The notes under the pieces are model-generated. The model did not search any database, was not told where the DNA came from, and worked only from the letters and a program-made list of their open reading frames with translations. A stretch of 64,000 nt of DNA from Geothrix campi (GTDB lineage: Bacteria; Acidobacteriota; Holophagae; Holophagales; Holophagaceae): assembly GCF_024609265.1 (NCBI RefSeq), contig NZ_JANHMP010000001.1, forward strand, positions 1,054,001-1,118,000, written 5' to 3'. Shown here piece after piece: positions 15,206 to 24,043 of this stretch. The position numbers were made by a program, and so were the translations under genes. The stretch's first letter is position 1, and each line of letters starts with the position of its first letter.

Positions 15206-16867
15206 ATGCGCGCCGACGATTTGGACCACAAGGAATTGTTGGAACTGGATCCACAGGGTGGGGTGATCCGCTTCGCCGGGCAGCGGGCCATCCTGCTGGA
15301 CGCCGTGGCGATGGGGCTCCTGCGCAAGTACCTCGTCGAGAACTTCGGCATCACCGCCGCCCGGACGGTCCTGACCCAGTTCGGCTTCGCCCACGGCTGG
15401 CGGATGGCCGAGGCCATGAAGACTGAATTCAAATGGGATGACGAAGGCGAGTGGCGTCGGGCCGGCAATCGCATCCACACCCTTGGGGGCCTCTTCAAAG
15501 TCCAGACGGAGGGCAAGGATCCTCTTTCCAAGGAAGGGATGATGCTCGTGACCTCCTATGAGGCCGAACAGCACCTCCTGCACTTCGGCCGCGCCGAGGC
15601 GCCCATGTGCTGGACCATCTGTGGCCTCATCAGCGGCTATCTCAGTCGAATCGCCGGCCAGGAGGTCTTCGTCCTCGAAGACCGCTGCCAAGGCAAAGGC
15701 GATGCGGGTTGCCACCTGTTCGGACGCACCCGCGAGGAGTGGGGTGACGCACGGGCTGAAGAACTGCGCTTCTACGACAAGAGCCGGTTGTCGGATTGCC
15801 TCGATGTGTCGATCCACCGCGTCACGGAGACCTTGAAGGCGGCAGAACGGAAAATCAAGGAACACCGCCAGGCACTGATCGGCACGGCCCCGGAGGGAAG
15901 TGAACCCGTGTTCGGGATCGTCGCCCGGAGCTCGGCCATGAGACAAGTCGTGGACCTGGCCCGGCGCGTGGCCAAGGTTGATTCTACGGTCCTCATCACG
16001 GGGGAAAGCGGATCGGGCAAGGAGCGGATCGCCCGGCTGGTCCACGATGAGTCCACACGGGTGGCCGGGCCGTTCATTGCGGTCAACTGCGGCGCCATCA
16101 CCGAGACCCTCCTGGAGAGCGAGCTCTTCGGGCACGCGCGCGGCGCTTTCACGGGTGCGACCCATGACCGGCCGGGCCTGTTCGAGTCAGCGAATGGAGG
16201 TACCCTGCTGCTCGATGAGGTCGGTGAGGTTTCGCCGGGCATGCAGGTCAAGCTGCTGCGCGCGCTCCAGGAACGGGAGATCCGGCGGGTCGGCGAGAAC
16301 AAGAACCGGAAGGTGAATGTGCGCATCCTTGCCGCCACCAACCGGGACCTGGCTCTGGGCGTCACGAATGGCACCTTCCGCCAGGATCTCTACTATCGGC
16401 TCAAGGTCGTGGAATTGCATGTGCCGCCCCTCCGGGAGCGCCGGGATGACATCCTGCCCCTGGCCAGGGTGCTGCTCGCCGGGTCGGCGCTGTGGATGAA
16501 GCGCAAGATCTCGGGCCTGACTCCGGGCGCAGCCGATCAGCTCCTCCGCTACGCATGGCCGGGCAATGTGCGCGAACTCGAGAACGCCATGGAGCGGGCC
16601 GTCGCGCTCTCGCCGGGCACCCGCGTGGAACTCGAGGACCTGCCAGAAGAGGTCCGCCAGGCCTGCCCCATCCCCGTGGCCACCGATGGGACGGTCAGGC
16701 CGCTGGAGGTCATCGAGAAGGAATACATCCTCGCGGCCCTGTCCCTGAACAACGGCAATCAGACGCGCACGGCCGAGCAGCTCCACATCGGATCCGCCAC
16801 GCTTTACCGCAAGCTCAAGAGCTATGGATTGATCGGCGGAGAGAAGGCAAACCGCCAAGGCGCCTAG
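15206..16867 (+). CDS. Sigma-54-dependent activator with XylR_N and V4R sensor domains
   Basis: 553 residues. Domains in order: XylR_N-like (about 15-120), V4R (about 122-185, with the cysteine pair C161/C169 in EDRCQGKGDAGC), linker helix (195-225), sigma-54 AAA+ (about 237-465) and a Fis-type HTH at the C-terminus (NQTRTAEQLHIGSATLYRKLK). Walker A is GESGSGKE (266-273); the sigma-54 contact loop GAFTGA (313-318) is intact, so it should activate transcription. XylR/DmpR relatives bind small hydrophobic effectors with this front end. It is divergent from the BON operon; promoter matches at 15079 and 9037 are candidate targets. The effector is unknown. GAAGG precedes the start. Confidence 0.9.
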   Translation: MRADDLDHKELLELDPQGGVIRFAGQRAILLDAVAMGLLRKYLVENFGITAARTVLTQFGFAHGWRMAEAMKTEFKWDDEGEWRRAGNRIHTLGGLFKVQTEGKDPLSKEGMMLVTSYEAEQHLLHFGRAEAPMCWTICGLISGYLSRIAGQEVFVLEDRCQGKGDAGCHLFGRTREEWGDARAEELRFYDKSRLSDCLDVSIHRVTETLKAAERKIKEHRQALIGTAPEGSEPVFGIVARSSAMRQVVDLARRVAKVDSTVLITGESGSGKERIARLVHDESTRVAGPFIAVNCGAITETLLESELFGHARGAFTGATHDRPGLFESANGGTLLLDEVGEVSPGMQVKLLRALQEREIRRVGENKNRKVNVRILAATNRDLALGVTNGTFRQDLYYRLKVVELHVPPLRERRDDILPLARVLLAGSALWMKRKISGLTPGAADQLLRYAWPGNVRELENAMERAVALSPGTRVELEDLPEEVRQACPIPVATDGTVRPLEVIEKEYILAALSLNNGNQTRTAEQLHIGSATLYRKLKSYGLIGGEKANRQGA

Positions 16868-16927
16868 GATCTGTTTTCAAAGTGGTGTGTGGCCTCGACA
16901 GGGAGGCCGCCGATGCTCGCCGGTGGC

Positions 16928-17116
16928 TCACCAGGTTCTGCGCAGGGTGGCGACGAAGTAGCTGATCATGTCCTGAGCGCCCCGCTGGAGGAGTTCCCAC
17001 CGCTCACCGTGAGTCGGCGTGGCCCGCAGCAGGGGGCGTGCTTTCAATGATTCGACCCTCGGCATGGCTTGGGGCACGAACGCTTGGCTTCGCAGGATCG
17101 GACTTGGTGGTTGCAT
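16928..17116 (-). CDS. Possible small protein of unknown function
   Basis: 62 residues with an unusually good ribosome site (AGAAGGTGA, 4 bases before the ATG). The N-terminal half is Pro/Arg-rich and the C-terminal part looks helical (GERWELLQRGAQDMISYFVATLRRTW region). There is no signal peptide and no recognised family. It stands alone between the activator and the two-component genes, with an AT-rich stretch upstream (17170-17215) that could hold its promoter. It could be spurious. Confidence 0.35.
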   Translation of the reverse strand: MQPPSPILRSQAFVPQAMPRVESLKARPLLRATPTHGERWELLQRGAQDMISYFVATLRRTW

Positions 17117-17317
17117 CGCTCACCTTCTCTCTTGATGAGCATCCAACAGCATGAATCAGTCCAAATCGTAAGCTGTTGTATTAATTGTATATATAGACAC
17201 GTTTTCACCCGATACATTCGAGTGGTCAGTCAAGATGAGGCAGGATGCCGATCAGATTGAACGGCCAGCCTGGGCTCGATCCGGCGGTGTCGGAACCGTC
17301 GGGCCGCCAGCGTCATC
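17117..17317. other. AT-rich intergenic region
   Basis: No gene. Bases 17165-17215 are AT-rich (TATTAATTGTATATATAG), unlike the roughly 65 percent GC surroundings, and probably contain promoter elements for the small leftward gene. The remainder is downstream of the receiver-cyclase gene, where I see no clear terminator hairpin. Confidence 0.3.
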
Positions 17318-18229
17318 CTAGAAATCGCAGACGATGTTTCGTTTGTGGACGACGCTGGAGACCTCGGTCCCGAGGTCAAGTCCGATGCGCAGCTTCAATT
17401 TGTACTTGCTGTGTTCGTTGAAACGATCCACGGCTTCGACGATGTCCAGGGCCCTCTGCGAGGCCTTGATCGTATGTTCGATAAGCGGATCGGACAAGCC
17501 GACGGAAGCCAGATAGGCATTGCCAATGGTCCTGGTCTTGTCCAACCCGGACCCGCCGCCCTGGGTATCGAAGCGGGAGGCCATTTCGTCGAGCACCCCC
17601 AGCAGGACTTCGGCGTTCGCCCCCTCCACGAACCTGGTGAACGCCAGGATGTCCGCGAACAGCAGGGTCACTTCCGCGTAGCTTTCCGTGACCAGTTCTG
17701 TGAAGGTTCCGCCCTTGACCTCGGGACGCCCTTCGAGGCGCTCGGCCAGGGAAGAAGGCAGCACGTTGAGCAGCAGCCGCTGCGATACTTTCTGCTCCGC
17801 AGCGATCCGTTCGTACAGTCCCTTCATTTCCTGATGAAGCAGGCGGACTTCGAGCATGTTGTGAACCCGTAGCAACACTTCGGCCAGATCGAATGGCTTG
17901 CTGATGAAATCCTTGGCCCCGGCTTTGAGTGCCCGCAGCTTGTGCCCAGGCTGCGCCGTGATCACCAGGACGGGAAGGTAGCCGCCCTGTTCAAGGTCCT
18001 TCAGGTTCTCCATCACCTGGAATCCGTCCATGCCCGGCATTTGAAGATCGAGCAGGATCAGATCGTAGTGGTTGACGAGGTGAAGCTCGCAGACCTTGCC
18101 AGAATCCAGAGTGGAGGTGATAGCGGTATAGCCGGCGCCACGGAGCATCTGCTCGAGCAGGAGCACATTGGCCTCCTGATCGTCGACGACCAGGATCTTG
18201 CCGTGGAGGATGTCGGTGGGACTGATCAT
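17318..18229 (-). CDS. Response regulator with degenerate, truncated class III cyclase domain
   Basis: 303 residues. The receiver domain (about 10-125) has the acidic pair VVDD, phospho-acceptor D61 (LLDLQMP) and K111 (SKPFD). A coiled linker with LLNVLPSSLAERL precedes a class III nucleotidyl cyclase domain (about 185-303). The first metal Asp is kept (FADILAF, D193), but the second is Asn (KTRTIGNAY, N237). The protein ends at VCDF, just where the conserved WGDTVN segment should follow, so the base- and ribose-contacting part is missing. No frame downstream restores it. It is probably a catalytically dead output or binding domain. It overlaps the hybrid kinase by 4 nt (ATGA), so the kinase is the likely phosphodonor. 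Confidence 0.88.
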   Translation of the reverse strand: MISPTDILHGKILVVDDQEANVLLLEQMLRGAGYTAITSTLDSGKVCELHLVNHYDLILLDLQMPGMDGFQVMENLKDLEQGGYLPVLVITAQPGHKLRALKAGAKDFISKPFDLAEVLLRVHNMLEVRLLHQEMKGLYERIAAEQKVSQRLLLNVLPSSLAERLEGRPEVKGGTFTELVTESYAEVTLLFADILAFTRFVEGANAEVLLGVLDEMASRFDTQGGGSGLDKTRTIGNAYLASVGLSDPLIEHTIKASQRALDIVEAVDRFNEHSKYKLKLRIGLDLGTEVSSVVHKRNIVCDF

Positions 18230-20823
18230 GTGTGCCTCGATGTCGTCGTTGCGCGTTCCAAAGCCACGTCCATCGTCGCCATGAACTCGGTGACGTTGAT
18301 CGGTTTCGTGAGATAGCGGAAGAAACCCGCGTCCAGGCCCTTCTTGATGTCCCCGAGCATGGCATTGGCACTGATGGCCACCACCGGAATGTGCGCGGTC
18401 GCGGGATCTTCCCGCAAGACCTTCAGGGCCTGGATGCCGCTGATCCCAGGCAGGTTGATGTCCATCAAGATCACATCCGGTTGTCTCTCCCGTGCCAACT
18501 CGATGCCCAGGCCCCCGTTCCCCGCGCTCAACAGGCGCAGATCCGGCCGGCGTGCGATGAGCTGTTCGACGAGACTCAGGTTGGCCGGGTTGTCCTCTAC
18601 GTACAGCAGAGTCCGAGGCGGCGTATCGAGCCGAATCGGAACCTTCACCAGGGCACCGACATCAGCTTTATCTTCCGCAAACTGGGGAGCCGCCACCGAG
18701 TTCAGCTCGCACCAGAACCGGCTGCCCACGCCGACCATGCTTTCCACGCCGATCGAACCGCCCATCAGCTCGACCAGCAGCTTGCTCATCACAAGGCCGA
18801 TGCCCGTGCCCTCTTCTCCGCCCTGTTCCTGCCCCAGGCGATTGAAGGGCTGGAAGAGCTGCCTCACCTTATCGGGAGGCAATCCATGGCCAGTGTCCCT
18901 GACGTTGATGCGGATGCGGCCGGGAGTGGTCGTGACACAGTCCACGATGACCGTCCCTTCTGGCCGATTGTATTTGATCGCGTTCGACAGGATGTTGATG
19001 AGGACCTGCTTCAATCGGATCCGGTCGGCCCGTACGAAGGCGGGATTATCAAACCGGGGAAAGGTCATTTTGAGGCCCCGCCTCGCGCCCTGGGGTTCGA
19101 TCATGGCCTGGCAATCGAGCATGATATCCGCCAGAGATACGGGTTCCTCCGAGAACGACAGTTTCCCGGACTCGATCACCGCCAGATCGAGGATCTCATT
19201 GATGAGCTCGAGCAGATACCACCCCGCGTGCAGGATCTGATCAATGCTCATCTTCTGGGGGGCCGTTGGCGGCGGGGTTTCGGAATCCATCAACTGGGCG
19301 AAACCCAGGATCGCGTTGAGAGGTGAGCGGAGCTCATGGCTCATGCTGGAGAGGAATTCGGATTTCGCGAGGTTCGCCTTCTCGGCAGCGATCTTGGCGC
19401 TCATCAGTTCAGCGTTCTTGTCCTGGAGGGCCTGGTCGAGCAGGGTCCGCTCCTCCTCGATCCGTTTGCGCGCCGTATTGTCGGTGCCGATCAACAGGTA
19501 GCCGATGATGGCCTCCTGCGGGTCGCGGAGCGCCGTGACCGAGACCACCGCCGGGAACCGGCTGCCATCCTTCCGGATATAGGTCAGTTCATAGATGTCC
19601 TCGATGCCGCGCGAAGCCTTGAACACCAGGGCATCGAAGCCCGGTGCGATCGGGGTGCCCAATTCCTGGCTCAGGGCTTCCGCCCGCGCGATGACTTCCT
19701 TGGGATCGGAGATGTCGGCGGGGGTGATCTTGTTCATGACCTCTGCAGCCAAGTAGCCCAGCATCCGTTCCGCGCCGACATTGAAGATCTGGATGACACC
19801 CCTGGCATCGGTCGCAATGCTGGAGAAATTGGCGCTGTTGAAAATCGCATTCTGCAGGGCCCCGGCCTTCAGCAGGGCCGCCTCCGCCTGTTTCCGGGTG
19901 CTGATGTCACGCAGAATGCCAGTGAAATAGCGCTGGTCGCCCAGCCACATTTCGCTGACAGCGATCTCCAGGGGGAAGCGCTGACCGCCCTTGCGCAGGC
20001 CCAGCACTTCGCGACCAAGGCCATTGGCCCGGGCCTCATCGCTCGCCCTGAAATACTCGAGGGAACCCGATGCCTGGTCCCGGTCCAGCTCGGGTATCAG
20101 CGAACTGAAGGGTTGTCCGATGAGCTCAGCCGCGGCATAGCCGAACATCCTCTCCGTGGCTGGGTTGACTGTCTCGATGATCCCGCCGCGGGCCTGGAGG
20201 GTGATGATCCCGTCCACCACAGTGTTGAGAATCGTCTGGATCAGGGCCGTCGAATCGCGTAGCGACCGCTGCGCGGCGTATTCCTCGGTGACGTTGCGGA
20301 ACACCAGCACGGCCCCGGTCACCCGTCCGTCGCGATCGCGGATGGGCGCGCAACTGTCGGCGATGGAGCATTCCCCGCCATCCCGGGCGATCAACACCGT
20401 GTGGTTCGCCAACCCCTGTACCGTGCCATGGGCGAGGGTGTCCATGACCGGGGCCACAGCGGGTTGGCGAGTCTCCTGGTTGATGATCCGGAATACCTCA
20501 TCGATGGTGTGACCCGCGGCCTCGGCCATGGTCCACCCGGTGAGCTGCTCTGCGATGGGGTTCAGGATCCTCACCCGTCCCTCGGCATCCGTGGCGATGA
20601 CCGCGTCGCCGATGGAATTGAGGGTGACGGCCAGTTTCTCTTCGCTTTCCTGAAGGGTCGCATTGATCTGCTGAAGCCGGCTGTTCGACTCTTCCTGACT
20701 TCTGAGCAGGCGTTGCGTCTCCAGATGGGCGAGGTTCCTGGTCCGCTGCTGCGTCTTCCGCAGGGCCACCGCCATACCGCCGGCGAGGCTCGGAAGGGTG
20801 TGAATGTGGATCTTTCTGGGCAT
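18226..20823 (-). CDS. Cytosolic hybrid histidine kinase with three PAS domains
   Basis: 865 residues, no membrane segments. Order: N-terminal coil (1-60), PAS domains at about 62-185, 188-312 and 315-455, HisKA with H496 (SHELRSPLNAI), HATPase_c (about 600-705; N box NILSNAIKYN, DTGHGLPP, GTGIGL) and a C-terminal receiver with D788 (ILMDINLP) and K840 (LTKPIN). The PAS domains imply sensing of a cytoplasmic ligand or redox state. It overlaps the receiver-cyclase gene (ATGA), so the two form a signalling pair. The kinase can pass phosphate internally or to D61 of the partner. No Hpt domain was seen, though one may be encoded elsewhere. Confidence 0.92.
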   Translation of the reverse strand: MPRKIHIHTLPSLAGGMAVALRKTQQRTRNLAHLETQRLLRSQEESNSRLQQINATLQESEEKLAVTLNSIGDAVIATDAEGRVRILNPIAEQLTGWTMAEAAGHTIDEVFRIINQETRQPAVAPVMDTLAHGTVQGLANHTVLIARDGGECSIADSCAPIRDRDGRVTGAVLVFRNVTEEYAAQRSLRDSTALIQTILNTVVDGIITLQARGGIIETVNPATERMFGYAAAELIGQPFSSLIPELDRDQASGSLEYFRASDEARANGLGREVLGLRKGGQRFPLEIAVSEMWLGDQRYFTGILRDISTRKQAEAALLKAGALQNAIFNSANFSSIATDARGVIQIFNVGAERMLGYLAAEVMNKITPADISDPKEVIARAEALSQELGTPIAPGFDALVFKASRGIEDIYELTYIRKDGSRFPAVVSVTALRDPQEAIIGYLLIGTDNTARKRIEEERTLLDQALQDKNAELMSAKIAAEKANLAKSEFLSSMSHELRSPLNAILGFAQLMDSETPPPTAPQKMSIDQILHAGWYLLELINEILDLAVIESGKLSFSEEPVSLADIMLDCQAMIEPQGARRGLKMTFPRFDNPAFVRADRIRLKQVLINILSNAIKYNRPEGTVIVDCVTTTPGRIRINVRDTGHGLPPDKVRQLFQPFNRLGQEQGGEEGTGIGLVMSKLLVELMGGSIGVESMVGVGSRFWCELNSVAAPQFAEDKADVGALVKVPIRLDTPPRTLLYVEDNPANLSLVEQLIARRPDLRLLSAGNGGLGIELARERQPDVILMDINLPGISGIQALKVLREDPATAHIPVVAISANAMLGDIKKGLDAGFFRYLTKPINVTEFMATMDVALERATTTSRHT

Positions 20824-21235
20824 GATCGACCTCTGGGAAACCGCGAAAAGTCCTGCGGATCGCGAGACCGGAGGTGCGAAGAATGCCTCACCTGTTTATA
20901 CGCCCATTCGGCAGCAGATCAGCCTCGCTGCGGAAATGGGCCGGGATGGACTCGCGGTGCTTGCGGCAAGACCCGTTGCGCCGAACAACCTGACACTGGA
21001 TCCCCGGATTGGGGGTCGTGGGATCCCACGTGAGGGGATCCGACCAGGGGTATGAAGCGGATTTCATTCCAAACCATAAACAACTGGATTCGGGTTATTT
21101 GCGCCGCATTCGTTCTTCACCACGAAGCGCAAATCCACCAAAATGAATGCCCTTCCCATCAATGTGACCTGGCAGCGGCTTCCAGGTCGGCCCCTTCCCG
21201 GAACTCGTGGGTCGAGACACGCGGGGAGGAACCGC
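20824..21235. other. Intergenic region before the hybrid kinase
   Basis: About 410 bases without a convincing gene. The AT-richer part at 21055-21110 is the likeliest place for the kinase promoter. Nothing clearly resembling a terminator for the upstream barrel gene (stop at 21236) was found. Confidence 0.3.
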
Positions 21236-22870
21236 TCAGAAACGCATGGCGTTGCCGACGGTGAACTGCCAGCGGGCCTGGTAGGGCTCCCGGTTCAAGG
21301 GCGCCGCCACGCTGAGGAGGATCACACGGCCCGCGGAGCTCTTGAGGTTGCCCAGCCGGAGCCCGACCCCCACATCAGAGTACGTGCGGGACCACCCCTG
21401 CCCGTCCATCCGACGGACGGAACCCAGGTCCAGGAAGGCGGTGTAACCCAGCCGCACGAGACCCCACCAGCGTTGTTCCGTCAGGAGGCGGTAGTCGAAG
21501 GAAGCAGTCCAGCGGGCATCCCCCGGATGGAGCTGGTTGGGGAATCCCCTCATGCCCTGGTCGCCCCCCAGGTAGTACCAGGTTTCGGGATCTGGACGCC
21601 GGGCCTGATCCACCGTCACCATGCCCGCGAGGATCTGGTTCGAGGTCAGCTTCCGGTACTGCACCAGGGAGAAGGCAAGGTGGGTGTTCTCCAGACCGGT
21701 GGCAGGCTTCCGGCCCTCCCAGGACGTCGCCAGGAGGGTGAGGTTCTCGCTTGATGAGGACCAGCCCCGGCCCACCTGAATCCGGAAGAAGGGGGCGTTC
21801 ATGGTCGAACCAAAGGAGCGGCTGTAGGTGCCGAGTTCGACGGTGCCATTCCAGGCCAGGTTGTAGTCCTCCGGGGTATCCATGCCCAGCAGGTCCTCGA
21901 AGGTCTCGAAGGCGTCTTCCTGGGTGGAGAACGTGAGCGCGGGACCGCGGAGGCGCCGGTCGGTCAAGGTGGGCGGCGGCAACGGCCCCGGGGGGCCGGT
22001 CTGGGTGAAGGCCCCATAGCTGGTGTCCTGCCGCTTGAGGAGAAGGCCCCCCCGCCAGACCCGATTCCCGGCTTCATGCAGCGCCAGGGCCCCGGACAAG
22101 CGGACCTCATTCTGGATGAAAGGGGCCTGGAAGACCTGGGCCCCCTGGTCATAGAGGTAGAGGCTGGCATGGCTCTGCGACAAGGCCACACCCGTGGACC
22201 AGGGGGTGTCCAGGGCGAAGAAGGGCCGCTCGAGCTGGAGGCTCCGCGTGAACCCATCCGTGAGGTACTGGAGGTGGGTGGCAAAGGTCCAGCGGCTCCC
22301 GAACAGCTGAGGATCCCCGTAGGCCAGGCCCCAGGTGCTGCGCTCGTGATCCTTGGAGAGGTCGAAGGCCACGCTCTTGCCCAGGCCCATGAAGTTCTTT
22401 TCATCGACACCGAAGCTTGTGGTCCGCTGGCCGCCCACCTGCGAGTAGTTGGCGCTCAGCTGGGTGGTCCAGGCATCCCGGACCCGGACCCGGGCCACCA
22501 CGGTGCCATCAGGCTGGACCACCGGATCGATGTGCGCGTCCTTGACGAAGGGCAACGCGCGCAGGAGCCGTTCGGTTTCATAGATGCGCCGCTCCCGCAC
22601 CCGATCCCCCTCTGCGAAGAGGAGCACCCTCCGGATGACGCCTTCCCGGGTGAGGGCATGGAGATGATCGGCAGTCCGGCCGATCCAGTTGTTCTCATCC
22701 GGCCTGGCGAGATCGAAGACATCGCCGATCTCCACATCGATTCTTCCGATGGATGCCTGGCGGGCCTCCAGGCCATTCCAGGGCCGGCCGGGCCGGCCCG
22801 CCAGGAGAGGTACGGTCAAGGTGACCAGGGCGCTGACCGCGCAGCCTCCAAACCATCGAATGCTGCTCAA
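21236..22870 (-). CDS. Omp85/BamA-TamA superfamily outer-membrane protein with one POTRA-like domain
   Basis: 544 residues. After a signal peptide (VSALVTLTVPLLAG) comes one POTRA-like unit (about 85-130: VLLFAEGDRVRERRIYETERLLRALPFVKD, VVARVRVRD). A 16-strand-type barrel follows. Near the C-terminus GGDQGMRGFPN matches the conserved (V/M)RGF tip of the L6 loop that marks Omp85 proteins, and the chain ends in Phe, as Bam substrates do. BamA has five POTRAs and TamA three, so this short form is a separate subfamily, perhaps a patatin-less relative or a two-partner transporter. It is transcribed leftward with no close partner. Confidence 0.8.
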   Translation of the reverse strand: MSSIRWFGGCAVSALVTLTVPLLAGRPGRPWNGLEARQASIGRIDVEIGDVFDLARPDENNWIGRTADHLHALTREGVIRRVLLFAEGDRVRERRIYETERLLRALPFVKDAHIDPVVQPDGTVVARVRVRDAWTTQLSANYSQVGGQRTTSFGVDEKNFMGLGKSVAFDLSKDHERSTWGLAYGDPQLFGSRWTFATHLQYLTDGFTRSLQLERPFFALDTPWSTGVALSQSHASLYLYDQGAQVFQAPFIQNEVRLSGALALHEAGNRVWRGGLLLKRQDTSYGAFTQTGPPGPLPPPTLTDRRLRGPALTFSTQEDAFETFEDLLGMDTPEDYNLAWNGTVELGTYSRSFGSTMNAPFFRIQVGRGWSSSSENLTLLATSWEGRKPATGLENTHLAFSLVQYRKLTSNQILAGMVTVDQARRPDPETWYYLGGDQGMRGFPNQLHPGDARWTASFDYRLLTEQRWWGLVRLGYTAFLDLGSVRRMDGQGWSRTYSDVGVGLRLGNLKSSAGRVILLSVAAPLNREPYQARWQFTVGNAMRF

Positions 22871-23051
22871 GGGATCTCCCCAAACGCCCGTGAAAGCTGA
22901 GTCATCGCCTTCTCAAGCGTCACTTTTCTCCAGGCCTGACGGCAGCGGGGTACGAGCCCATCAACATCACGATGAGGAAGGGGAGAGCCCCCGGCATGCG
23001 GCCCTCCCTCTTGCTCCGTTCAGAAAGGATTCCCGGCCTGACCGGATCCGC

Positions 23052-23327
23052 CTAGCGGCGATCCCCTCGCCCGTGGCGGTGGACTTCCTTCGGCCAGTGG
23101 GACCTGGGTAATTCCCTCCGTTCACCGCTCCTCGACGAGGAGTAGTACCAACGATCGCCGGTATAGAAGTAGTGATACCCGTCCTGCGCGTAGTAGTTGT
23201 CGTCATCGATCTCCACGACCATCGGCAGGATCGGAACGATCTCCAGCCCTCCGCCTCGCCTGGGCCCGACCAGACACGCCGAAAGCATGAGAATCGAGAA
23301 CATCGGAACGATCACTTTGCCTGTCAT
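23052..23327 (-). CDS. Small lipoprotein
   Basis: 91 residues. The ATG at 23327 has AGGAG 6 bases upstream. The signal peptide ends in a lipobox (MLSAC), followed by LVGPRRGGG. The mature part has aromatic motifs (DDDNYYAQDGYHYFYTGDRWYYS) and a basic His/Arg end. Such Tyr/Trp-rich small lipoproteins are common in envelopes; no function is known. It lies 181 bases upstream of the Omp85 gene in the same orientation, a possible but unproven operon. Confidence 0.75.
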   Translation of the reverse strand: MTGKVIVPMFSILMLSACLVGPRRGGGLEIVPILPMVVEIDDDNYYAQDGYHYFYTGDRWYYSSSRSGERRELPRSHWPKEVHRHGRGDRR

Positions 23328-24043
23328 TTTTTTCTCCTTTTGCTGCCTGGCCAATTGCAGAACAACCTCCCCCGCAGCGCAGGAAAGGAAGCTTTCGAAG
23401 GGTTCCCTAATGGTTCTTGCCCCCAGGATTTGTCTTCCATCCGGAGAGGGTCACCCTCACTGGATCGCACGATTCAAGCCACACTGTAACTATTTATTTT
23501 GTTATTATTTACAGCGTGCAAATCGTTCTGTACCGCATGCGATCCAATCAAGATGATGTATTGATTCCTTCAATTCGAAGGCCCCTTGGGAATACGGCCA
23601 GAGCGGTTCAAGCCCCTTCTCTTCACTGGGCCCTGAAGGGATCTGAAGGGTAAGGTGCAGTCCCCCTGCCAGGTGGCCAGGTCTGCATGGGCCGCAGACT
23701 CTGCGCCTTCAGGGCGCAACGGGGCCGACCCCTTCGAATTGAGCTGACAGCCCCTCCATTTTGATCGGGCCGCTTGCCCGCCTCGCCTCGCCTGAGGCTT
23801 GAGAAACCCTGCTTGACAGCTGACTTTACAGCCGGTTACAGGCAATTGATGATTCGGAACGGAAGCTGCATTTGACCTCAGGAGATTCCGCTGGATTCGA
23901 GGATGCGCACGCGGCCTTCCGTCGTTCGCCTCGAGTCCCTCCCACCCTGCGAGGCTTTCCGTGACCTACAAACAGAGCGGCGGTGCTGATGGCGCCTTTC
24001 TCAGACCGCCGGCATCATCCGGGCCAGTCGTGGAAGTGACGCC
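23328..24043. other. Long intergenic region
   Basis: About 715 bases with no gene I can support. The left part contains an AT-rich island with a palindrome (23484-23514). The part at 23570-23845 stays open on the minus strand, but its translation has no recognisable family, no ribosome site and biased composition. Probably regulatory DNA plus decayed sequence. Confidence 0.35.
23484..23514. promoter_or_regulatory. AT-rich interrupted palindrome, possible operator
   Basis: CTGTAA and TTACAG face each other across 19 A/T-only or nearly A/T-only bases, and the flanks extend the symmetry partly (CAC on the left, GTG on the right). It lies about 160 bases upstream of the small lipoprotein gene. 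Confidence 0.3.

Noticed and set aside
17250-17320. Frameshift explanation for the truncated cyclase
   Set aside because: All three frames downstream lack the WGDTVN segment, so a single-base error does not explain the truncation.
23570-23845. Possible integrase or transposase remnant on the minus strand
   Set aside because: No catalytic motif, no ribosome site and no terminal repeats were found; the composition resembles non-coding DNA.
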